Origin: Flectonema sp. DT1601
Taxonomy: Eukaryota > Euglenozoa > Diplonemea > Diplonemida > Diplonemidae
Assembly: GCA_964019425.1 (NCBI GenBank)
Contig: OZ025833.1
Coordinates: forward strand, 124,001-188,000
DNA: 64,000 nt
Reading direction: 5' to 3'
Below the pieces are notes generated by a model. That model made no database searches and was not told where the DNA came from. It saw nothing but the letters and a program-made list of their open reading frames with translations. Positions 42,001 through 50,176 of the stretch are shown piece after piece; within the stretch, counting starts at the first letter, position 1, and every line of letters begins with the position of its first letter. The position numbers and the translations under genes were made by a program.

Positions 42001-42680
42001 ACTCGACACCTATAAATATAATACAGCAATGTCATAAAACAGACGAAGAATAAAATACATCCGAGGTACGAAGAAGCATTAACATAAGATTTTGATAAAG
42101 TTAGTATTTGCAGACTGGCTCCATCCTTCCATTCCTCTTCAATTGGTTGTTGAGAGTCAGATAATGCTGAGATCGTAACGTTTACTGCGAAGTGTTTACC
42201 AAATGGAACTCTCCAACCTTTTCTAAATAATTTTTTACCAGAAACAGCAAATTGAACTGCAGAACAATTATCATAACAGCTGTAAGATCTATGAGAACTC
42301 CAGATAGTAGGTCGACCACCAGACACCCAGGTAGATGTAAATAATAATTTTGTAGTTGACGGTGGAACCATTCCAGATCCATTCTGCATAAATTCCAAAA
42401 CCACCAGTGGGGTCCATTCTATATCTTGAATATTCCAAGAATCAGTTATTGAATTGTAGGGTAAGTTAATCTCATTAGCAACACCCTCCGAGAGAGATAC
42501 GGCTCCCATTGCAGTGTCGGTACCAATACTTATACAAGCGAGTATCCAAACAGCGATGCATATCATACCAATAACGTTTGATATTTCCATAAAGACAACT
42601 CCATCCTTTCGTTCTTCTATTCCTAAGTTCTCCAATGATTCCAACTCTGAGTCTTTTAACAGCCTGGTGGTTGGAGACAT
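39060..42680 (-). CDS. Multi-span class 3 lipase, diacylglycerol-lipase-like
   Basis: This is a 1206-aa protein. The start MSPTTRLLKD lies 14 bases after a T20-CAAAG acceptor. The N-terminal 680 residues contain about 12 hydrophobic segments in two blocks (for example MEISNVIGMICIAVWILACI, FFVCFMTLLYYIYRC, SVVAIACVFHELG). The lipase-3 domain (about 790-1060) has RRQLIIAFRGTSNT (oxyanion-type strand), the nucleophile elbow ISITGHSLGAALAVLCAY, and VYSFGTPLLGN. Asp and His partners are likely in HENDACTRA and near SAHKLVKHQ. Animal DAGL has four membrane spans before its lipase domain; this one has many more. A glycine-rich, SH3-like stretch (GEAEYLFGRVAGYRGKTTRL) and a proline-rich tail follow. 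Likely role: hydrolysis of membrane diacylglycerol or another acylglycerol, perhaps for signalling. Confidence 0.75.
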   Translation of the reverse strand: MSPTTRLLKDSELESLENLGIEERKDGVVFMEISNVIGMICIAVWILACISIGTDTAMGAVSLSEGVANEINLPYNSITDSWNIQDIEWTPLVVLEFMQNGSGMVPPSTTKLLFTSTWVSGGRPTIWSSHRSYSCYDNCSAVQFAVSGKKLFRKGWRVPFGKHFAVNVTISALSDSQQPIEEEWKDGASLQILTLSKSYVNASSYLGCILFFVCFMTLLYYIYRCRVSAEVLTADQKMIPILLGLFLLHVPAIITLESALEYRRQHRFFNVFVTVVPYIFVHFLWGTVWDILHQQRPLWNNEVRKAPYKRCIVWTIVSSAAVIIYALRADDDENIDITAGFWDLVTGSPQNQGSEQILAGVYAGLRVCMALILINTVTTCRTMFRHAPYLVYRGNILKSKLFSVVAIACVFHELGSTGSFLLMISPITSTSIGSCAFFFGTIICLAICMLPAFKKNDKSRPPPPTSPWKNVVWLPEWRRWASRNRAAGSLYFFYYAKEEDDFWSLQVAATKEESAHSMDNSPLICTADRDFDDVFFKCIKILFHLLTSSRNVAVFMLMWPVSLICACGCWWAPIQHAQHLTLLLFNNSVVNLFSIPPLRHPEGLPILDVDMFGFRTNWRKICYLFGVLLYTPISVFLMFPPTAIAWIAAPYGVVLRWCPLTFPVGTLVLTMADIGVDFFIRWNQWIVKLLFLDGAHWDGPSVGPSNRNFYFHPFCVETCAMLTSVSYESYRSCPLISEPVDSDNQIGPLNVGGLLRSGLVSANAIGGRQGGNRDIDLRRHGLTLLNVTVTSGMQILFSTDASRRQLIIAFRGTSNTANKVADLDFMREIWSEMADLGPRYADQSNASRWQCGSCTSFPLAHRGFGRLWDSIKDAVHRETEIHMATGIPRISITGHSLGAALAVLCAYSLSKVYGPQHILVYSFGTPLLGNVAFARAMRKAVPHNMNVMHENDACTRAAGTWGNRHAGNIVRIGRCGQILVNPLRFEMKFSAWRGNGNPFSAHKLVKHQAALGIAAALHGVNISTRVGEETSATDPTAWSPGPSNGKYEIGSEVIFEVFNKVGEAEYLFGRVAGYRGKTTRLRTLTGPIDVPRETVKKPKGEMKKQSIMTFPFPVDVTTTYHPCDMKAYKKRAQKLPQESMTLLGNLEPSAPPAESVLKVPRGESFYGSTETVNAPPSPDEYSRTPQPHQIVIVRPEGRENSQDILR

Positions 42681-42694
42681 ATTGTGACCAAACA

Positions 42695-42719
42695 CTTTGA
42701 AAAAAAAAAAAAAAAAAAA
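42695..42719 (-). promoter_or_regulatory. Spliced-leader acceptor with T20 tract (lipase gene)
   Basis: The minus strand has 20 T, then CAAAG, and 14 bases later the ATG. This is the clearest polypyrimidine-AG arrangement in the window. Confidence 0.55.
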
Positions 42720-42749
42720 TTTTGTTTTCAAAATCTCGAAATTCATAAT

Positions 42750-42750
<1 letters not shown>

Positions 42751-42783
<33 letters not shown>
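42751..42783. repeat. Poly(A) tract, 33 bases
   Basis: This is an uninterrupted A run (T on the coding strand) a short distance upstream of the lipase gene start. Confidence 0.85.
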
Positions 42784-42784
<1 letters not shown>

Positions 42785-42847
42785 ATCGAAGAAACTCAAC
42801 AATAAATCTAATGCGGTTATTATAGCAAAAAAAAAAAAGCTTTGGGA

Positions 42848-42881
<34 letters not shown>

Positions 42882-43203
42882 TTTCTTAACTTCTTTCATG
42901 TTTTTACTTGGGCTCTAAAAGCGACAGGATACGACTGAAGTACCCCACGCGAAAACAACTGAAGGGGTCCAAAAGAGTGAGCAGCAGGAATCTAAGCTAG
43001 CTGTTATTCTTTGGATGGGAAAAAGAAAAAACAGACCTGACAAAGGGTCAGTTGAATTCTTCCTTTAAAAAAAAAAGGTTCCTTCACATTGCAACTAATA
43101 AGAAAAACAAACCAAAAATAACGGTACGTCATAACTGAAAATGAAACTATATTTAACTAAAGAAATTACTCGGTAAGTTAGTTGATGGGAAGATTAAATA
43201 ACG

Positions 43204-45091
43204 TCAGCTGGCTTGTCGTTGAGACGCGTGGTGATTAGCAAGCTGTTTGAATTATTGGTGATGGTACGTAAAATTACTAAAACAACAAGAAAGTGGGGTT
43301 ATCAACTCATACCTCATCCTCACACCACTGCCTTCGCCGACGTTCAAGATCAAGTAGCTTATTGAGTTCTGTTACAGTCATATCCCTTTCTGATTTTTCA
43401 ACATGTGCAATATCGAGGTGTTGCCTTAGAGCAGCATCAACCACTTTAAGACAGCGAAGATCATCTTGAAGAGCAAATGTCAATTCATTTGCGTGGTTTT
43501 GTAAAATAGCTGTGAATCGTGTTGCTTCCTCAGTAAGAGTAAGGCAGCGTTGGCTGAATTCACCTTCCTCGAGAAGTTCAAACTTCGAAGATTGATATGA
43601 TAATTGTGATTCTTCAATCAGTTCAGAAGCTTCAATCGCTTGTTCTTCAATCCCCTCGAGGTCTTCAACTTGAAGACGAAGTTTTTTTATTTCATTTTGA
43701 AGATTTTGAATAGTACGCTCGTTGTTGATATCACGAGCTGAAACAGTCTCCAATCGTCGTTGAATTTCAGCATTCTCACCAGAACCACGGGCACGTTCAC
43801 CTGCAAGTTCGGTTCGCAGTTGAGCAGTTTCCTTTCGAAGTTCTGCAGCCTCACTCAGAGAATCAGAAAGTTCTTTACTTATTCGAGAGCAGTCAGTTTC
43901 TACCACTGCTGTATGTTCGTAGCAACCAGCTAATTCAGCTTTTAGTGCTTCTATTTTAGACTGTTCATTATTCTTTAGTTCGTGTAGGTTCCTCTCACTC
44001 ATTAGAACACTTTCTTGTAATTCTGTGCAGTGAGTCACGAGACCTTTCACAGTGTCTTCGAGTTCAGCTACTCTCCTCTTTTCATTTAAAAGTTCCTCTT
44101 GACCTTCAGCGTTGTTTTGATCAGTTGTGAGGTACTCTTTGTGTTTGAGAGAAGCTGCGTGGCGTTTGCTAGAGAGGATGTGTGACAAGATGTGTGGCAT
44201 ATCAGGACAGCGGACGTCCCAAACAGTAATACAACCATCAGCAGAGGGTGTCCAAACCCGACGTACGTCTGCTTGAGCAACAGAAACAACAGAAACAGGA
44301 GGTGGGTAGATATCTGGTAGTGGTTGACTTAATTGTAGTGTTAGAGGTGAACATGTTGTTAGTGTCCCATCCTGAGACCACAACCAAACCGTATCACCAA
44401 CCAAGTCAATACAGACAACAGGTGATACGAATGTTTCAGTCTTTAGTATATTCCCCGATGGTATTTCTCTTACAACTACAGTTCTATCTTCACCAGAAGA
44501 CCATAACTGTTCTTCCAACACAAGAGACAACGTTAGAATGTAACCATCATGAGTTGGATATTCACAAAGAGAATCAGTAGTAGAATCGATTACTTTAACT
44601 CTACCAGAACTATCAGATATAAATAAAGCATCATTTGAAGCACAGATTGCTGTAATAAAATCACCACCAGCAGGTAGAATCTCAGAAGATATGGCGCCCT
44701 GAACCCATTCAAAAACAGTACCATCGCATGCTGATGTGAAGACTGTTCCAGTTGAGATATCACTAGCAATTACACTGACGCTGTTGTCATGCTCTCCAGA
44801 ACCGGTTTTTATTAAAATATTTGAATCGTTCATTTCCCATTGGGTGACCTTTCCATCATCATCACCAATCCAAAGGGTTTGTCCAACTCCTAATAATCTC
44901 GTTATCGTGCAGCCAATATCTTCAGTCGTTATAACTCCTCCGTTTACGTTTCTTATTATTGCCTCGCTCTCTACGGCAGTCGCTACTACCTGCCCACCAT
45001 CGTAGTCTTGTAAACCTGTGGCACAACTATATGGTACAGATGCTCGTATTTGATGCACGCTGCTGATCAGCGGCTCGCGCTGATCCCGCAT
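43204..45091 (-). CDS. Beta-propeller (WD-like) plus coiled-coil protein
   Basis: Exon 1 is 43313-45091 and exon 2 is 43204-43242 (LANHHASQRQAS), with a 70-nt GTATGAG...CAG intron, phase 0; total 605 aa. Residues about 25-300 show repeated 40-residue blade-like units ending in hydrophobic-x-W/V (LWIGDDDGKVTQWEM, VFTSACDGTVFEWV, LWSSGEDRTVVVREI, RVWTPSADGCITVWDV). This is a six- or seven-bladed WD40-type propeller. Residues about 330-590 are heptad coiled coil (ELRKETAQLRTELAGERARG). This architecture is common in centriolar, flagellar and trafficking scaffolds. No orthologue is recognised. Confidence 0.7.
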
Positions 45092-46078
45092 TTTTTGATG
45101 TGTCCTTAAAAAAATATTATCATTGCGATGCGTGTTTGAGATGTTGTTTACTTTACATATCTAGTTGTGCTTTTTGGAGCAGAAGACTTGACACATAAAA
45201 AAAGTTTTTTTTTTCTTTTTTGCAGTCGTTCATTTGAAACTATATAATTTCGTCTCTGTAAAAAGTAGTTTTGTGTCAAAAATAAGTACCAATTAATGCC
45301 TTTCATTTCGTGGCAAGTTAACCATTGAACCTTTTAACCTTAACATCTCTTCAAGGGAAAAAAGAACCGTTTAATAAAAGAGAAAAGATTTCAATGTTTA
45401 TGAGGGAGGTTGGGATAACCAGATGTATGAATGGAAAAGAGGAGTATATCAAAAAACAGAGCAAAGCTAACTTTCTGGACCTTTTTCAATGGCAGTCAGC
45501 GGTAACAGCATAAAGTCACAACAATTATACAGAAGCTACACACTGAGGTAGGACCTTTTTTTTCGTCTGAAAAAGGTTTTTTATGATAACCTCGCGTTTT
45601 AAGAGAAGCACGTCACTGGGGGTTTTGGGAGCTAGCTATTCACTGCCGTAGCCTTAGAAGTGAGTAACTAGGGATTCTTTTTTTAGAATAATAATAGTGA
45701 AAAAAAAAAATTTCATACAAAAAAAAAGAGAGTGAAAAGATACCTTTTTTTTTTTTTTTTTTTTTTTTTCCTCTCGTTTCTTTCACTTTCACTTTAACTA
45801 TCTTATTATTATTTTTTTTTTCTCTTGATTTCAACTGTTTACGTTTCCTGTACCCACATACATATCGTTACTGACATTCGGTTCAGCCTTGGAAAAACAG
45901 GGCGGACAAAATATACAGATTGATAGCAGGCGGTAACTAATCAACACACGTTATGCTTTTACGTTTTTTTTTCTTGTTTTTTTTTTTGTTTTTGTTTTTT
46001 TAAATTATTTTTCTTTTAATATCACATTTTATTTTACGTATTTTTATTAGTTTATTTTCCTCTCCTTGACCCACATAC
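45092..46078. other. Intergenic
   Basis: These 987 bp have T runs near 45745-45770 and 45965-46000. The 45325-45513 plus ORF is not convincing. No gene is called. Confidence 0.45.
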
Positions 46079-47704
46079 TTACTTCTCCTGTCCGAGGACA
46101 GGCATGTTAACCTGTGTATTTGTTGTTGTTTTCTTTTCAATTTCTTTTAAATATTCGGGGGAAAGTTTGTTTAAGGATGACGAAGAACATACGGTGGCAC
46201 CACCAGTAGCGAATGATGGGTTCCAGTTGGATGTGATGGTCTTCCAGTAGGTGTAGAACTGAATAGCCTGCTTTCCGTAGAAGTTGATATCTCCTCTGAT
46301 CGATCCTCTTGATCCAGTGAATGAGAACATTGGAAGTGGAACAGGGATTGGTACGTTAACACCAACCTGTCCAACATCTACTTCGTGCTGGAACTTTCTG
46401 GCACTGGAACCACTCGCAGTGAAGATGGAGGTACCGTTTCCGTATTGGTTGTCGTTGATAATCTTGATAGCATCATCAAGAGTATCAACAGACATACAGC
46501 AGAGAACCGGTCCAAAGATCTCTTCAGTGTAGCAAGTCATATCAGTGGTTACGTTAGTAATAACGGTAGGTCCTAACCAGTTACCGTTCTCACATCCCTG
46601 TGGGGCTTCGATAGTTCTTCCATCAAGAGGTACGCTAGCTCCCTGTGTGGAGGCGGTGTCAATAATATCTCTGGCACGCTTCATAGCCTCCTGAGTGATC
46701 ATTGGACCAACATCAACTCCAGCATCAGTTCCCTTTCCAACAACTAACTTTGATGCCTTCTCAACAACGGCATCAATAAAGTCCTGCGACTTACCAACGA
46801 AGATGGCAACTGACAAAGCCATGCATCTCTGACCAGCAGCACCCATACTGGATCCTACTAAAGAGTTAACAGCGTGATCAATTGAAGCATCAGGCATGAT
46901 AACTCCGTGGTTCTTAGCTCCCAAGTTAGCCTGAACACGCTTTCCGTTTGCTGTTCCTCTCGCGTGGATGTATTCACCCGCGTGGTTTCCACCAACAAAA
47001 CTGATAGCCTTGATTGCTGGGGCGTCACAGATGTAGTTCACAGCGGATTTTGAACCGTGAATTACGTTAACAACACCTGGTGGTACTCCTGCCTGAAGAG
47101 CGAGCTCAACTAACTTAACAGCGGCAGTTGGGTCCTTCTCAGATGGCTTGAGAAGGAAGGAGTTACCACTAGCGATAGCCATTGGGAACATCCAAAGTGG
47201 AATCATGGCTGGGAAGTTGAATGGGCAGATTCCAGCACAAACTCCAAGTGGCTGACGGTATGAGTAGGTATCCATGTGGGTTGAGACGTTCTCAAGTGTT
47301 TCTCCCATCATAAGAGATGGAGTACTGCATGCGTGCTCAGTAATCTCAATACCACGGAAAACATCTCCTTTAGCGTCTTCAAGAGTCTTTCCCTGTTCTT
47401 CAGTAATCATTGCCGCAACAAGTTCCTGGTTGTCCTTAACAAGTTGTTGGTAACGAAGCATAACTCTCATTCTGTTTGAGACTGAAACTTCACTCCACTT
47501 CTTGAAAGCTTCAACACAGTTCTCAGTGGCTTCGTCCATCTCATCTTGAGTAGCCTCAGGGCACATCGCAACTACCTGGTTGGTTGCAGGGTTATGGACT
47601 TCAATCCAGTCATCGGTCTCACTCTGTCTCAACTCACCATTAATAATTAAAGGTACCTTTCTTACCTTTGATGCGAATCTTCTGCTTAGACTGGTGCGCA
47701 ACAT
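46079..47704 (-). CDS. ALDH6A1: Methylmalonate-semialdehyde dehydrogenase (acylating), mitochondrial
   Basis: This is a 541-aa protein. It converts methylmalonate or malonate semialdehyde plus CoA and NAD+ to propionyl- or acetyl-CoA in valine and pyrimidine breakdown. [14 protein letters not shown] is a classic mitochondrial presequence. [20 protein letters not shown] begins the mature enzyme. Diagnostic motifs are [41 protein letters not shown] and the active-site Cys in [34 protein letters not shown] near the end is typical of the MMSDH branch of ALDH. The C-terminal 30 residues extend slightly past the family norm. The gene has no introns. Confidence is very high. Confidence 0.95.
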   Translation of the reverse strand: MLRTSLSRRFASKVRKVPLIINGELRQSETDDWIEVHNPATNQVVAMCPEATQDEMDEATENCVEAFKKWSEVSVSNRMRVMLRYQQLVKDNQELVAAMITEEQGKTLEDAKGDVFRGIEITEHACSTPSLMMGETLENVSTHMDTYSYRQPLGVCAGICPFNFPAMIPLWMFPMAIASGNSFLLKPSEKDPTAAVKLVELALQAGVPPGVVNVIHGSKSAVNYICDAPAIKAISFVGGNHAGEYIHARGTANGKRVQANLGAKNHGVIMPDASIDHAVNSLVGSSMGAAGQRCMALSVAIFVGKSQDFIDAVVEKASKLVVGKGTDAGVDVGPMITQEAMKRARDIIDTASTQGASVPLDGRTIEAPQGCENGNWLGPTVITNVTTDMTCYTEEIFGPVLCCMSVDTLDDAIKIINDNQYGNGTSIFTASGSSARKFQHEVDVGQVGVNVPIPVPLPMFSFTGSRGSIRGDINFYGKQAIQFYTYWKTITSNWNPSFATGGATVCSSSSLNKLSPEYLKEIEKKTTTNTQVNMPVLGQEK

Positions 47705-48107
47705 TTTTTGTTGAATTTATTTTATCTGTTGAGACGGTGACTTGACGATGCTGCAATACCTTTCCTACTTTCTACCATTTCAAAGCTGTCTAATCAATGA
47801 ATAAAAAGTCTTAGCATAAGAAACAAACAATTATATTTTAGCGACAATTTCAGGGAAAGCCAGGTTAGAGAGGGCCCCCCCAACGATGCAATGTTGCAGA
47901 ACAAGTTTAAGAAACAGAAATGAAAAGATTCCAACGATGAAGATTTCCTCATCAATTATAGTCATTACTATTATTATTTTATTTTTTATTTTGTATTGTT
48001 GGCGAGTGTGGAATCTTTGTCGGACAAATATCAGTCACTAGAAGAAACAAGAGAGAGAGAGAGAAAAAAACAAACGAAAACTGAAAAGTAACATCAACAC
48101 CCCCCTA
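47705..48107. other. Intergenic
   Basis: This is a short spacer with a C run at 47875-47881 and a GAGA repeat at 48051-48064. No gene is seen. Confidence 0.4.
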
Positions 48108-49307
48108 CTAGTATAAAGGAAACAAAGGAAATTGCTCTACGAGTGATGATACGATCCCATCCTTTAAAACAGATTCAGGTAGACGGAGTTTCAGCGTATT
48201 AGCAATCTTTGGTAAGTCAAGAACTCCTCGGCAAAGTGTTCTAGCAATTTCAATATTTTCGAAATGAAAATCAACAAGATGAGGAATACTAGTAGTAGGA
48301 TACTCTCCGATGGTTGATAAGACAATTCCATTAGAAGCTTTCTTCATGGCAGGTGTTACGTCTACTTCTTTAAATATATCACCGTGATATATCATGTGAG
48401 ATGATTTAACCATCTGAAGACCAACATTCGGATCCCTGAGCATGTCGTGCGGAATGTTTCTTAGTACCGGTGAGATATCAACCTTTGCAGGAACTCGATT
48501 ACTTTGACACTGTTTCAAACACATCTTAATCACACTTATTTGTGAACGAACAGTTTCCGGAAGTGCAACAAAAATATCGGGAGCCAATACGTGATAAGTA
48601 GAACGGAAGGCAAGTCCGATTATATGATTTCGGCATCTCATCTCCATCGGAAGCAGTTTAAATATTGGGGCCACTCCTTCGTATGATCGGCGAAGAGCTA
48701 TTTGCGCCACTTCTTCATTTGCTAAACTTGAAGACCCTGGATGAGTAAGAACCATATCACTGGCACCGTCAAAGGAGCAGTTATCTAATGCAAGCAGAAG
48801 AAATCCTTCATCCTTTTTTAACTTTTCACTGGATAGTTTGTAGATCTCTGAAACACCGCTTCCTGTTGCTCGTCTAATGCATTGCCATGCTATATTGTTA
48901 TCTTGTTGTACAGACTCTGGGAATAGCTTGAACAGCTCACCTATTTCTGATTCACTTATCTTAACTAAGATTTCCTTAATTATCTTTTCGTCGTCTTTAT
49001 AATAAAATGGAATATCATTGTAAACTGTAAGAAGCTGATTCTTTTCTGTGTCTTTTATTTCCTGCATGACTTTCTCCCAGTCTTCCCCCGTTGATAGTTG
49101 GAGTTCAGAACCTCCTACCACTCCCAGATCGATGAGTTTTGTACTGCTATTGATGAGAACACCTTCGTATTGAATCGAAAGTCTTGCTTTTTTGAAATTA
49201 GACTCAGCACATAATTTGTCCAAGACATCACTGGCTGTGTCGTCAACTTGGATTTCTATGTCATGAGTTACATCGAACTCATCTCTAAAAAAAATTGGAA
49301 TTGACAT
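48108..49307 (-). CDS. Ubiquitin-like domain plus DUF4116-like helical repeats
   Basis: This is a 399-aa protein. Residues 1-75 read as a ubiquitin-like fold: IEIQVDDTASDVLDKLCAES, a central LSIQYEGVLINSSTKLIDLG, and GGSELQLS matching the xDxGxxxxSxL pattern of UBLs. There is no GG at a processing site. Residues about 100-390 form repeated 45-50-residue helical units (LFKLFPESVQQDNNIAWQCI, IYKLSSEKLKKDEGFLLLAL, IFVALPETVRSQISVIKMCL). They resemble DUF4116 repeats, which are abundant in protists and giant viruses and have no known function. A shuttle or adaptor for ubiquitin pathways is conceivable but is inference. Confidence 0.65.
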   Translation of the reverse strand: MSIPIFFRDEFDVTHDIEIQVDDTASDVLDKLCAESNFKKARLSIQYEGVLINSSTKLIDLGVVGGSELQLSTGEDWEKVMQEIKDTEKNQLLTVYNDIPFYYKDDEKIIKEILVKISESEIGELFKLFPESVQQDNNIAWQCIRRATGSGVSEIYKLSSEKLKKDEGFLLLALDNCSFDGASDMVLTHPGSSSLANEEVAQIALRRSYEGVAPIFKLLPMEMRCRNHIIGLAFRSTYHVLAPDIFVALPETVRSQISVIKMCLKQCQSNRVPAKVDISPVLRNIPHDMLRDPNVGLQMVKSSHMIYHGDIFKEVDVTPAMKKASNGIVLSTIGEYPTTSIPHLVDFHFENIEIARTLCRGVLDLPKIANTLKLRLPESVLKDGIVSSLVEQFPLFPLY

Positions 49308-50176
49308 TTTTTTGTATTGTATAAAGAATTCTGTTTTTAAAAAAAAAAAAATAATAATAATAATAATAATAATTAATTACTAACAACCATGTGAAGGTTT
49401 CGATATCATTTCCTTGGTCTTTTTTTTTCTTTCCAAGAATAATATAAACTCATTTATTTATTCTTTTTTGCCCTTTGGGGAATTTTATTTCTTTACCAAA
49501 AAAAAAACATCGCCCGACATGGAAAAACCAACGGAAATGAGTATTATTACTTCGACTAAATCTCCCCCCCCCTCCTTATATGAATAAGATGCTTTTTTGC
49601 AGTTTTTGCGAACATAACACCTCATGTGTCAAAGGGCTTTATAAGAGATGATAGGAAATATACCATATAAAAGCCACTCACGAAGATTTTTTTTTTTTTT
49701 TTTTTAATAGAAAGAACAACATAATTAAAAAGAAGTTAAAAATATATTAAATTCCAAGAAAATCCGTTTCGTAACGCAGCATATCGGATGCAGTTATCTT
49801 TTCTTGTTAAAGTTTGTTTGAAAAGGGTTTTTAAAAGTTTAGTACGCAACAATACTTTTTACTTCGCAAAAAGAGACAATCAGCTTTTGTAAAAGTAATC
49901 AAAAATAATATCTAACGTAACACATCTGTTCCGTTTGTTTTGAATTTATTCATTACAACGTTTTTTTGAACCGAAAATAAAGTGAAAAAAACTATTCTAA
50001 AGATATTGAACTACATTAAAGTTGCTATTTTTTTTTTTTTTTTTTTTTTTTTTTCAAAGCAATTGGTTTGCTTTGAAATTTTATCTATAAGGAGGAAACT
50101 GGAATGAAATTCTAAAAGTGAACCATTACCAGTTTTTTTTTTTTTCTGTTTAATCAATCAACAATACTGAACCTTT
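49308..50176. other. Intergenic
   Basis: This 869-bp spacer holds an AAT trinucleotide repeat at about 49350-49372, a C run at 49564-49571, and T runs at about 49687-49705 and 50029-50054. No gene is seen. Confidence 0.45.

Larger units (their letters stand above)
42681..43203. other. Intergenic
   Basis: This spacer contains three long A/T runs and the lipase acceptor. An extended lipase frame into this stretch would be mostly Lys and Phe from homopolymers and is not coding. Confidence 0.45.
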
